A DNA stretch of 21,964 bases. Origin: a virus. Of this stretch, positions 6,744 through 13,207 are shown piece after piece (within the stretch, counting starts at the first letter, position 1; the number at the start of each line of letters is the position of its first letter). Made by a program: the position numbers and the translations under genes. The stretch lies in IMG/VR virus record IMGVR_UViG_3300029787_000380, positions 1 through 21,964 of that record; one strand, 5' to 3'. The notes beneath the pieces were generated by a model, which did not search any database, had not been told where the DNA came from, and saw only the letters and a list, made by a program, of their open reading frames with translations.

Positions 6744-7042
6744 GTAGATACAATCTAGATGGTGATTCGGCGGCGATACATCGTAAAGTAACTGTCAATA
6801 AAATGACGAAAGAAGAGTGTCAAAAACTCGACATACCCGTTTATTTCCACGTGTGTAAACATGGTCATAAGTTACGTTACGTGTCGAATGATAAGTGTGT
6901 CGATTGTTCAGTGGCGAGAAGTCGCGAACATAAAGCAAACGCGAAACGTGTCGCGATTAAAAAGCGTCTCGACGAACTCGAAGCACGTCGAGAGCTTGAA
7001 GCGCTATACAGCGCGAGCACCCATGCCCGCACGGCGTCTTAA
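6740..7042 (+). CDS. small zinc-ribbon protein
   Basis: This 100-residue protein starts at the ATG at 6740 that overlaps the previous stop; a weaker in-frame ATG at 6725 lies inside the upstream gene. Residues 36-55 hold CKHGHKLRYVSNDKCVDC, a C-x2-G-H...C-x2-C metal-binding module. The rest is a highly basic coiled-coil-like tail (REHKANAKR, KKRLDELEARRELE). Such proteins are common phage early genes, and the module is nearly identical to the N-terminal zinc ribbon of HNH endonucleases, including the one at 13206-13889. The nuclease domain is absent here. The 3' end overlaps the convergent DUF4054 gene by 39 bp. Confidence 0.7.
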   Translation: MSRYNLDGDSAAIHRKVTVNKMTKEECQKLDIPVYFHVCKHGHKLRYVSNDKCVDCSVARSREHKANAKRVAIKKRLDELEARRELEALYSASTHARTAS

Positions 7043-7435
7043 GCGAAGATATTGAACACCGTAGTTTGTGAGGCTCAAATAATCATCCTGTGTCGACTGG
7101 ATTGCACCGACCCTGAACGTAACAGACTCGTCACGTATTGACTTAGCAGCAACGTTTAAACGCGCTGTGGCGTTAATTGCGGTCGGGTCTGTTGCAGCGT
7201 TACCTGTGTTATATGTAACACTTAACCAGTGCGCAGCGAATAAGAACACGCCGCGACGTTTAAAGTTCTGACAATCTGTCACGTCAAACGCGCCCCAACC
7301 GCGACCACCGCATTCAGGGAACGCTTCACAAAACGCCTTACGTATCACACTGTCAGGCCATTTCGTAACATCACTAAACGCTGGTTCGTCATCGCGAAAC
7401 GCGTCGATTATTTCTTGTGTAATTTCCACACTCAT
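7004..7435 (-). CDS. head-tail connector protein, DUF4054
   Basis: This 143-residue protein begins MSVEITQEIIDAFRDDEPAF and contains the DUF4054 pattern: FSDVTKWPDSVIRKAFCEA, then FKRRGVFLFAAHWLSV, RDESVTFRVG and the C-terminal LSLTNYGVQYLRLRRRAG. The family forms the adaptor ring below the portal, comparable to HK97 gp6. The start ATG overlaps the stop of the gene before it by three bases. Its last 12 codons are overlapped by the plus-strand zinc-ribbon gene. Confidence 0.85.
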   Translation of the reverse strand: MSVEITQEIIDAFRDDEPAFSDVTKWPDSVIRKAFCEAFPECGGRGWGAFDVTDCQNFKRRGVFLFAAHWLSVTYNTGNAATDPTAINATARLNVAAKSIRDESVTFRVGAIQSTQDDYLSLTNYGVQYLRLRRRAGMGARAV

Positions 7436-8010
7436 AGTAAGTCACCATTCGGTAAATCTAAACCACCCTCGTAAAACTCGATACGCGCTGCAACGTCTTG
7501 TTCCGCTGCGTCGAGCGATTCGAAGGTTAATAGATAAGCTGTGTTAGGTTCTAAAATTCGATTCGTTGCGTGAGCTGTTGTGCTCGCACCGGTCGTCTGG
7601 TTTGTGTCGGGCCCAATCGCGTAAATAGGCGCAGCGCACTCTACACCGTTATCAGTCAACGTAAAACCAGTAAGGAGCTTAGTTTCTGGTAAGCCACCCG
7701 ACGTGTTAAGGTTATATAACGCGTCTTCAGTACCACCAGTGTATGTCGGGTTTTTATAAACACGCGCTACGACACCCGCTTTACGATACGCAAATTCGCG
7801 CTTTTTTAAATCCACAGTTTGTGAACCAGTGAGTAATATCGACGTCGCTGCCTCACCCGAAGCGAGCGTAACGAGTCGAGACGCTTCCCACTGTACAGAT
7901 TGCTTTTTATTCGCTTCATCATACGTCTGAGTACATAAAGCGCGACGACCGTTGATAATCTGTAAAATCATCGCATCGGTCGATTTAATATTTCGCCAAT
8001 CAGGGATCAT
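7432..8010 (-). CDS. hypothetical virion-module protein, 192 residues
   Basis: The ATG at 8010 overlaps the preceding stop (ATGA) and has GGAGCG about 8 nt upstream; a TTG further up is unlikely. The protein begins MIPDWRNIKSTDAMILQIIN and contains beta-rich segments (SRLVTLASGEAATSILLTGS and FTLTDNGVECAAPIYAIGPD). It ends with a FESLDAAEQDVAARIEFYEG segment. No family was recognised. Tight coupling to the DUF4054 gene and the next gene upstream suggests a virion or assembly protein, perhaps a decoration or head-fibre component. Confidence 0.6.
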   Translation of the reverse strand: MIPDWRNIKSTDAMILQIINGRRALCTQTYDEANKKQSVQWEASRLVTLASGEAATSILLTGSQTVDLKKREFAYRKAGVVARVYKNPTYTGGTEDALYNLNTSGGLPETKLLTGFTLTDNGVECAAPIYAIGPDTNQTTGASTTAHATNRILEPNTAYLLTFESLDAAEQDVAARIEFYEGGLDLPNGDLL

Positions 8011-8630
8011 TCTAATACGCTCCAAACGTCAATGTTATAATTAGGCATGGTTGCGTTAACATTACCGACACTGGCTAGTTGACTCGCACCTTGTTCTTTA
8101 TTGTTAAGTGGTATTGAATGAGTTACGACACCATTAACCTCAACTTCAAATTCAAACACAGAACCTTTTAAGAAGTAAGTCGGTGTACCGTCACGAGAAC
8201 CGATGTCTTTTACGTAATACGTGTCATTTACTGTTAGTTCAACTTGGTGAACTAGTCCGTCTAACGGATACGATTCATTCATATCGACACCGTCGACAGT
8301 ACCTACCACATCACCTTTAGCTTTTATGTAAGGTGGTCTTGAGTCAGCAGCGCTCAGATATAATCTTGTCCTCACCGTTTCACTTTCGTTTTCACCGAAA
8401 AGTATTTCAGAGATGTATGAAACCTCAGTCACACCAACCATTTTAAAACGTATTTTAGCGCCCGAAGGGATTGTGATTGTTTCAGTTAATAACCACCATT
8501 GGTTATCACCGTTAAGATTAGCGACATGGTTGACTATTTCAGGTGTTGACGGGTCTGACGTTACAATATCACCTAACGCGCCAAACAATACTTTATCGCG
8601 GTTCGGTACGACTCCAGGTAGGAAAGCCAT
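8007..8630 (-). CDS. hypothetical virion protein, 207 residues
   Basis: The ATG at 8630 overlaps the previous stop (TGATG) and has GAGG about 9 nt upstream. The protein is strand-rich: MAFLPGVVPNRDKVLFGALG at the start, then WWLLTETITIPSGAKIRFKM, a YYVKDIGSRDGTPTYFLKGS region and a VFEFEVEVNGVVTHSIPLNN region. This jelly-roll-like composition suits a capsid-surface or fibre protein. I do not recognise the family. It is translationally coupled with both neighbours in the late unit. Confidence 0.6.
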   Translation of the reverse strand: MAFLPGVVPNRDKVLFGALGDIVTSDPSTPEIVNHVANLNGDNQWWLLTETITIPSGAKIRFKMVGVTEVSYISEILFGENESETVRTRLYLSAADSRPPYIKAKGDVVGTVDGVDMNESYPLDGLVHQVELTVNDTYYVKDIGSRDGTPTYFLKGSVFEFEVEVNGVVTHSIPLNNKEQGASQLASVGNVNATMPNYNIDVWSVLE

Positions 8631-8902
8631 CACACAACCTCGGTAACTTGTACAGCCCCGCCGGTAATGCTCCACGCCCAAAGACCCGAATCACCTTGTG
8701 TATTTTCACCACTCTGACCGGGTACGAGTAACCCTGAACCCGAAACACCTAGCGTCGGCTCTGTTGCGCCAACGTGTACACGTACGTCACCGCTCGTCAA
8801 GTTTTGAACGTTAACTTGCGTACCGACCGTTATACCCGTTGCGGCGTATAAATCCACAGGTGTTTTAGCGGGTAGCGTTACGTCTGGTAAAGTATCAGCC
8901 AT
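8630..8902 (-). CDS. small virion-module protein, 90 residues
   Basis: The ATG has GGAG 10 nt upstream. The short beta-rich protein contains LPAKTPVDLYAATGITVGTQ, then VNVQNLTSGDVRVHVG and GDSGLWAWSITGGAVQVTEV. This pattern is common for small phage structural proteins next to capsid genes, but no named family can be given. A rho-independent terminator lies just upstream, so the gene begins a new unit or is served by readthrough. Confidence 0.6.
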   Translation of the reverse strand: MADTLPDVTLPAKTPVDLYAATGITVGTQVNVQNLTSGDVRVHVGATEPTLGVSGSGLLVPGQSGENTQGDSGLWAWSITGGAVQVTEVV

Positions 8903-8920
8903 TTTACAATCTCCAAGTAT

Positions 8921-8945
8921 AAAAAAGGGCTACATATAGCAGCCC
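8921..8945 (-). terminator. rho-independent terminator after the 123-residue gene
   Basis: The minus strand reads GGGCTGC-TATAT-GTAGCCC followed by TTTTTT. The 7-bp stem has one G-T pair. It lies 24 nt past the stop of the 8969-9340 gene. Confidence 0.8.
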
Positions 8946-8968
8946 AACAGTCAGTCAACTATGAGTTA

Positions 8969-9340
8969 TTACTCGTCCGCAGCTTCAAGCTTAGCGACAA
9001 GGTCGTTCTTAGTGTCACGTGAACCTACTTCAATGTCACGCGCTTCACACTGTGCAACTAATTGCGCTTTGTCGAAGTCTGTATATAACGATTCACCGCT
9101 GTCAGTATCGTCAAGCGCTTTAGGTTTCGGTAAGTCCGGTTTAGTTGGGTTAGCTAACACCTCAACCGAACCAGATTGTACGATTAACGAACCATTGTTG
9201 ATTAACGATTTAACGAAATCAGATTTACACAACTCGCAAGGTACTTCAACCGCAGGGTTTTTACCAGGTAAGATGTCGTACTTAACGTCTAATGATTTGT
9301 TAACAGTAATTAAACGTGCTGAATTATTTTTCAATAACAT
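8969..9340 (-). CDS. small protein with C-terminal HeH/SAP-like domain
   Basis: This 123-residue protein starts at an ATG with GAGGG about 9 nt upstream. The N-terminal part (residues 1-65) has strand-rich LITVNKSLDVKYDILPG and a CELCKSD pair of cysteines. A Pro/Lys linker follows, then residues 89-121 form a helix-extended loop-helix (DKAQLVAQCEARDIEVGSRD, KNDLVAKLEAAD). Such HeH/SAP-like tails occur on small head-module proteins and may bind DNA or another virion protein. It lies right after the major capsid gene, in its own short unit between a hairpin and a terminator. It may be a minor head or head-closure factor. Confidence 0.65.
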   Translation of the reverse strand: MLLKNNSARLITVNKSLDVKYDILPGKNPAVEVPCELCKSDFVKSLINNGSLIVQSGSVEVLANPTKPDLPKPKALDDTDSGESLYTDFDKAQLVAQCEARDIEVGSRDTKNDLVAKLEAADE

Positions 9341-9365
9341 GATATTAGCCCTCGACCCGATGATT

Positions 9366-9371
9366 AGTATA
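9366..9371 (-). promoter_or_regulatory. putative late promoter core TATACT before 9340 gene
   Basis: The TATACT hexamer lies 26 nt from the ATG at 9340 and overlaps the outer base of the hairpin at 9371-9417. Confidence 0.4.
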
Positions 9372-9417
9372 ACTCGCTGCGGTGTGGCGGGCCTTCCACG
9401 TGAGTCCGCAGCGAGTT
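9371..9417 (-). other. long hairpin after the major capsid gene
   Basis: Perfect 12-bp arms AACTCGCTGCGG / CCGCAGCGAGTT are separated by 23 nt that include a GTGG/CCAC inner pair. It lies 9 nt past the capsid stop. The stem is strong but no T-tract follows on the minus strand. It may trim or protect the 3' end of the abundant capsid mRNA, or act as an attenuator. Confidence 0.8.
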
Positions 9418-9426
9418 AATTAGTTT

Positions 9427-10449
9427 TTACACCGCGTCGCGGTAAGCACCTGAGAACGGGAAGCGGAACTCAACACCCGACATTTTATATTCACAATCTA
9501 CAGCGATGTTCAAACCTTGGATTTGAGGCGCTGTTTGACGGAATGGGATCGGATTAGCTAAAGCTAAATTTTGTGGATTCATCTCGTAAGCCATCATACG
9601 GTCTTTACCACCGTTACTAACACCGGCAGCAGCTAGTTCAGCGGCTTCAAGTTGGTAACGTGGCTCGATCATAATGTCGCGTTTAGTACGAGTAGTGTAC
9701 AAATTATTTCGCATAAAGAACTGTAAAATAGTTGTATCAGTACCCGAATCCATGCGGCGACTAGATAGAATCGCGTAACGGTCTGGGGTCATTACTAGCG
9801 TGTTAGGTAGGTGAATCGATTTAGAACCAGTCCACACTTTAATTAGTAAACTGTTCATGTCGTCAACGATTTCTTGACCTGTAGCAGTATCCCAATCAAC
9901 AACCGAGTTATCTAGCGCTAAGTTAGGGTTGTTAAACAGACCTGTCATACCACGAGATTCATCACCGAAGTAAGCCACACGTTGTTGGTGCTCCTGTGCA
10001 CCACGTAGAGCAACCTGCGCTTTAGTAGTGTCGATAGGCATACGCAACTGTGCGGTTTTACGTAACTCATCAAGTGAGAAGTCGTAACCAATACCAGCAT
10101 AACCGATTGGAACCTTACTTTTAACAGGATTAACTGTAACACGTGGTAAGTCTTTCGCGCTCGAACCGATGAATTTACCCATCGTTACAGCATCGTAAGA
10201 AATATAATTCCACTCGTCTGCCCACTCTGGTACGTCAGTCATGAACGGTACGAGCGTTGCGTAGTCGATGGCCGCGTAAGGTGTTTCGTAGAGTGTAGAC
10301 TCTAAGTGTGCAAGCTGTGAAATGTAAAAACCGATACCGTCATCCATAGTCGGGATTGTCGAATCGAAGCTTACTTGTGTTTTACCACCTAACCATACTG
10401 GTTGCTTGAATTGAGTGTCAAGCGTCACTGTAACTTTGTTAGTGTTCAT
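9427..10449 (-). CDS. major capsid protein, DUF2184 family (HK97 fold)
   Basis: This 340-residue protein starts at the ATG at 10449 with AGGTGG about 6 nt upstream; a GTG three codons earlier is less well placed. The family signature includes an early DDGIGFYISQLAHLESTLYE stretch, IPIGYAGIGYDFSLDELRK-type text near residue 120, an AYFGDESRGMTGLFNNPN region near residue 170 and the C-terminal NLALANPIPFRQTAPQIQGL end. DUF2184 proteins form the icosahedral shell. Its neighbours (protease-scaffold, cement, HeH protein) agree. A strong hairpin follows the stop. Confidence 0.88.
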   Translation of the reverse strand: MNTNKVTVTLDTQFKQPVWLGGKTQVSFDSTIPTMDDGIGFYISQLAHLESTLYETPYAAIDYATLVPFMTDVPEWADEWNYISYDAVTMGKFIGSSAKDLPRVTVNPVKSKVPIGYAGIGYDFSLDELRKTAQLRMPIDTTKAQVALRGAQEHQQRVAYFGDESRGMTGLFNNPNLALDNSVVDWDTATGQEIVDDMNSLLIKVWTGSKSIHLPNTLVMTPDRYAILSSRRMDSGTDTTILQFFMRNNLYTTRTKRDIMIEPRYQLEAAELAAAGVSNGGKDRMMAYEMNPQNLALANPIPFRQTAPQIQGLNIAVDCEYKMSGVEFRFPFSGAYRDAV

Positions 10450-10450
10450 G

Positions 10451-10936
10451 TTATCCACCTAACCCTAGTGAGATTTTAACCAAGTCGCCAGCATCACCAG
10501 CGGTTAAGAATTTTGCGTTTGGTAAAAGCACACCCGCAGTGTCACCAGTACCTGCGATACCTGAGAAGTCACCCGCGTCTGTAGCGCCCACACGTAAATA
10601 CACAGGTGCGTCTTTAGCAACTGTGTCAAGCACTGTAACCCAGATAACACCTTCTGTAACGACAGTCATGTCGTACTTAGGTAACGCACCTTGCGGGTCT
10701 GCGTCAGTGTGTGCGCGGTTTAACTCGCGTTTTAACACGCCGTTGAACTGCGCAGCAGTTGAAGCTGGTACAGGTAGTTTTGCGCCGTCTTCACCGTCAG
10801 ACACTAAACCTTTACCAAATAAAATGTTGTCAGTACCTTTGTTAACTCGTGAAACAGAGTTAAGTAACTGACCGTCCGCAACCATACCAGCATACGCTGC
10901 GTTATGATTTAATGTATATCCACCTACGATAGCCAT
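10451..10936 (-). CDS. capsid cement/decoration protein (Gp24-like)
   Basis: This 161-residue protein starts at an ATG overlapping the protease-scaffold stop by one base, with GGAGCG about 6 nt upstream. Its sequence begins MAIVGGYTLNHNAAYAGMVA and holds the segments NGVLKRELNRAHTD, VVTEGVIWVTVLDTVAKDAP and PNAKFLTAGDAGDLVKISLG. These are features of the structural cement (Gp24/DUF2190-type) proteins, which are beta-rich trimers on the capsid surface. It lies immediately before the major capsid gene, as in related phages. Confidence 0.78.
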   Translation of the reverse strand: MAIVGGYTLNHNAAYAGMVADGQLLNSVSRVNKGTDNILFGKGLVSDGEDGAKLPVPASTAAQFNGVLKRELNRAHTDADPQGALPKYDMTVVTEGVIWVTVLDTVAKDAPVYLRVGATDAGDFSGIAGTGDTAGVLLPNAKFLTAGDAGDLVKISLGLGG

Positions 10937-11478
10937 TAGATACGCTCCGATTGTTTGTAAAGTTTCTGTGCGTAAGCTTGGTCACGCGTTAATTGTGGAG
11001 CTTCTTGCTGCCCTGTACCGTTCGCTGCATCTTGTGCGAGTAACGCGTGTTGTTCGGTCGGTTTATGTGCTGGGGTCGCTTCAGCGTCCGCAACGGCCAT
11101 GTCGAAAGCGGCTTGTACATACGCTTCGGCTTTTTCAGACCAGTCAACACTGTCACGCACAACTTTAAGCGCTTCGCGTTGAATCGTTAATGTGTCCACA
11201 CTTTCACATGTGAATTTATCACCCGCAACTTTACGCGCTTGAGACTGCACGCTCGCAACGTCTGCAACGCGCTTGGCGATTGCTTCGTCGCTTGTAGCTA
11301 GTTCAGCGGCTGTAAGTTTCTCGGCGATAGTGTCACGCTCTGCGGTTGCTGCGTCGATAGCGGCTTGAGCATCGGTGACTTGTTTCTCTAATCGTGCAAT
11401 CGAATCTGTAACGAGTGCGGCAACCGCAGCATCTTCAATCTCGATTGAGCGACCAGCGTCAAGTGTTACCTTGTTCAT
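10936..11478 (-). CDS. capsid scaffold protein from nested internal start
   Basis: An in-frame ATG at 11478 inside the protease gene has GGAG 8 nt upstream (11487-11490), a better ribosome site than that of the full gene. It would yield a 180-residue protein starting MNKVTLDAGRSIEIED. The middle is an Ala/Glu/Lys-rich coiled coil (about residues 20-75) and the end is Gln/Ala-rich, as in scaffolds. This mirrors lambda C/Nu3, where the scaffold is expressed from within the protease gene. Whether both products are made is inference. Confidence 0.6.
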   Translation of the reverse strand: MNKVTLDAGRSIEIEDAAVAALVTDSIARLEKQVTDAQAAIDAATAERDTIAEKLTAAELATSDEAIAKRVADVASVQSQARKVAGDKFTCESVDTLTIQREALKVVRDSVDWSEKAEAYVQAAFDMAVADAEATPAHKPTEQHALLAQDAANGTGQQEAPQLTRDQAYAQKLYKQSERI

Positions 11479-12042
11479 GGTTTTTACTCCGTGGTTGTCG
11501 AATAATCTGGCCTGTGCTCCCGCTCTTGCACGGTCACATATGGCCACATGGTTAATTTTTATATCTCGTTGTACAAAATCGTAATTTTGCCCGTCGTCCG
11601 TAACACCCTTTTCTTCACTGTAAACAGCTGTGTAACCGGCTGATAGTTGTACTTTACCAGACTCAACGGCTTTTATCGCGTCTTTCGACTTAACAATTAT
11701 GTTAGCTGTTACGAAATCGCCGTCCCGATAAGCTGCGCCATGCACTAAACCCACAGTTGTGGAATTATAGTTATCGGCGTTAACCATCTCGTTAGGATGT
11801 TCTAACGTTACGTCGCGCGTATCGTATGACGCTAGTGAATCGGGGTTGAATACTTCTTCAGGTGGGCGGTAAACGTTTACGATTTGGTTAGGTGTTCTAT
11901 CAGTTAAACCTAACTCGTTAGCAAGGTATTGTTGTATACCTATACGAGCGACACGACCAGGTACGGAAAGGAAACCTTCATCCGTATAAGTTCGTTTAGT
12001 TATGGAATAACTAACTTTGTCGTTAACTTGTACTCTCAACAC
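10936..12042 (-). CDS. prohead protease-scaffold fusion, DUF2213
   Basis: This protein of about 368 residues is predicted to process the scaffold and perhaps the capsid during head maturation. Residues 1-188 carry the DUF2213 protease: VARIGIQQYLANELGL, then VTLEHPNEMVNADNY (His), VQLSAGYTAVYSE (Ser) and INHVAICDRARAGAQARL. His and Ser are the likely catalytic residues. Residues 189-368 are a coiled-coil scaffold. I chose the GTG at 12042 because AGGTG lies about 8 nt upstream and TATACT lies 31 nt upstream. The longer frame from a TTG at 12102 would run through both promoter elements and is unlikely. Confidence 0.82.
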   Translation of the reverse strand: MLRVQVNDKVSYSITKRTYTDEGFLSVPGRVARIGIQQYLANELGLTDRTPNQIVNVYRPPEEVFNPDSLASYDTRDVTLEHPNEMVNADNYNSTTVGLVHGAAYRDGDFVTANIIVKSKDAIKAVESGKVQLSAGYTAVYSEEKGVTDDGQNYDFVQRDIKINHVAICDRARAGAQARLFDNHGVKTMNKVTLDAGRSIEIEDAAVAALVTDSIARLEKQVTDAQAAIDAATAERDTIAEKLTAAELATSDEAIAKRVADVASVQSQARKVAGDKFTCESVDTLTIQREALKVVRDSVDWSEKAEAYVQAAFDMAVADAEATPAHKPTEQHALLAQDAANGTGQQEAPQLTRDQAYAQKLYKQSERI

Positions 12043-12072
12043 TTTCGTATCACCTATAAGTTCATTAGGTAC

Positions 12073-12078
12073 AGTATA
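12073..12078 (-). promoter_or_regulatory. putative late promoter core TATACT before protease gene
   Basis: The minus strand reads GTTATACTGTACC. It lies 31 nt from the GTG at 12042, with the divergent plus-strand promoter P2 starting 19 nt further on. Confidence 0.4.
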
Positions 12079-12096
12079 ACGCGTTAATAATAATAC

Positions 12097-12125
12097 TTGC
12101 AAATTTTTATTATATACCCTATAGT
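12097..12125 (+). promoter_or_regulatory. sigma-70-like promoter P2 with downstream operator
   Basis: TTGCAA, 17-bp AT-rich spacer, TATAGT. The operator lies in reversed orientation at 12122-12139 (TAGTGACGGTTCAGTCAA) and overlaps the end of the -10 and the expected start site. The following AATTAAATAA is shared with P3. Confidence 0.7.
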
Positions 12126-12161
12126 GACGGTTCAGTCAATTAAATAAAGGGTTACAGGACG

Positions 12162-12374
12162 ATGAGCGTCGAACCATACGCGGAACGTTTAATTAAAGAA
12201 CGTGACGAGTTGAAACTTAAAACCGATAAATTAACAGTATTCTTGGATTCAGATAAAATTAAAAATTTCAACGAGGAGGATTTAAAAATGTTACGTACTC
12301 AACTAATATACATGTCAAGTTACTTAATGATATTGAATTTACGTATAGGTCGATACGAAGAGGGTCGAGTATGA
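12162..12374 (+). CDS. small helical protein, crAss001_48-like
   Basis: This 70-residue protein starts at an ATG with AGGAC close upstream. The layout is a charged N-terminal helix (YAERLIKERDELKLKTDKLT), a short FLDSDKIKNFNEED linker and a C-terminal helix with LRTQLIYMSSYLMILNLRIG. The pattern ERLxxERDEL...KLxxFL...LxxQLxYMxxYLxILxxRI recurs in a widespread family of small phage proteins named after crAss001 ORF48. Their function is unknown. It is the first gene of the island behind P2, and its stop overlaps the next start (ATGA). Confidence 0.6.
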   Translation: MSVEPYAERLIKERDELKLKTDKLTVFLDSDKIKNFNEEDLKMLRTQLIYMSSYLMILNLRIGRYEEGRV

Positions 12375-13045
12375 ACAGTCTAGAATTTATTAAACAACAC
12401 GTTACGGAATGGCCGACAACGATGTACCAAGCGAACCATGTTACACTGTACGATGACGGTAATGTTTGTTTCGCCAACCCGACGATACCGTTTTCATACC
12501 ACACTGTAGACCTGTCCGAACATTTCTCACCGGACTACTACGATGGTGAAGTATGGACACACGGAGATTTTGAATTGTGTGGTGATGTTGAGTATCGTTA
12601 CAATGAGTCGTTAACCCACCCGTTATTAAAACGTGAAGATTGCGATTATTACTATCATGACGACGAGAAATGGTGTGAGTATATCATTATAAACATGTCG
12701 GATTGGGAACCCGCTATTAAAATCAGCGATAGTATGGCTGCTAATTATATTAAGCAAGGTGAGTTTGAAGCGTCATCGACAGGTATCGACGCGACAGTCG
12801 AAGAGCGTGGAAATCGTTACGGTACGTTTAAAGACGGTGCGGATATAATGCAAGAGTTGAAAAGCGTGATGCGCTCTACAAGTAACTGGTCGAAACTAAC
12901 ACCGTCACAACGTGAAGCGCTTGAAATGATACAGCACAAAGTGGGACGCATTTTAAACGGTGATCCAAATCACACAGATTCGTGGCACGACATTAAGGGT
13001 TACGCACATCTAATCGAAGAGGAGTTGAACGGTAATGCCAAATAA
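12371..13045 (+). CDS. two-part protein with C-terminal DUF6378 domain
   Basis: This 224-residue protein has its ATG overlapping the previous stop. Residues 1-120 are an acidic and Tyr/Asp-rich unknown region (VTLYDDGNVCFANPTIPF, CDYYYHDDEKWCEY). Residues 143-222 hold the DUF6378 pattern: ERGNRYGTFKDGADIMQELK, then LTPSQREALEMIQHKVGRI, GDPNHTDSWHDIKGYAHLIE. DUF6378 is an all-helical phage domain that looks like a distant relative of MazG/dUTPase-type NTP pyrophosphohydrolases (inference from E/D-rich helix pairs). The N-terminal part may be a separate binding domain. It probably acts in nucleotide metabolism during early infection; certainty is low. Confidence 0.65.
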   Translation: MNSLEFIKQHVTEWPTTMYQANHVTLYDDGNVCFANPTIPFSYHTVDLSEHFSPDYYDGEVWTHGDFELCGDVEYRYNESLTHPLLKREDCDYYYHDDEKWCEYIIINMSDWEPAIKISDSMAANYIKQGEFEASSTGIDATVEERGNRYGTFKDGADIMQELKSVMRSTSNWSKLTPSQREALEMIQHKVGRILNGDPNHTDSWHDIKGYAHLIEEELNGNAK

Positions 13046-13175
13046 AGACTGGTACGTAAAGAAGCGCGACGAAATGTATCGCGCTTATCAAGCGGCTTTA
13101 GAAATGGAAGAGCTAGACGAAGCTGAACGGTTGTTCAAAGAGTACGAAAATTACTCGACGCAGTGTGGACAGTAA
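13035..13175 (+). CDS. small charged helical protein
   Basis: This 46-residue protein starts at an ATG inside the last codons of the DUF6378 gene (11-bp overlap), preceded by GGAG 12 nt upstream. The sequence, MPNKDWYVKKRDEMYRAYQA followed by ALEMEELDEAERLFKEYENY, looks like a helical hairpin. It ends the island, with a terminator 8 nt after its stop. Function unknown. Confidence 0.6.
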   Translation: MPNKDWYVKKRDEMYRAYQAALEMEELDEAERLFKEYENYSTQCGQ

Positions 13176-13182
13176 CTAGACG

Positions 13183-13207
13183 GGGCGCAATAAGCGCCCT
13201 TTTTTTT
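13183..13207 (+). terminator. rho-independent terminator of the P2 island
   Basis: GGGCGC-AATAA-GCGCCC is followed by eight T. The T-tract overlaps the stop codon of the convergent HNH gene. Confidence 0.9.

Noticed and set aside
8916-8921. TATACT before the 8902 gene
   Set aside because: It is only 14 nt from the start codon and overlaps the terminator T-tract and the ribosome site, so it does not fit the 26-35 nt rule.
8961-9419. 152-codon plus-strand open frame opposite the HeH-like gene
   Set aside because: It lies wholly antisense to a gene with a good ribosome site and recognisable domain, and has no promoter or operator of its own.
12043-12102. Longer protease start at TTG 12102
   Set aside because: This part would include the TATACT element and overlap the P2 -35 box, and it lacks a ribosome site; family members start near the chosen GTG.
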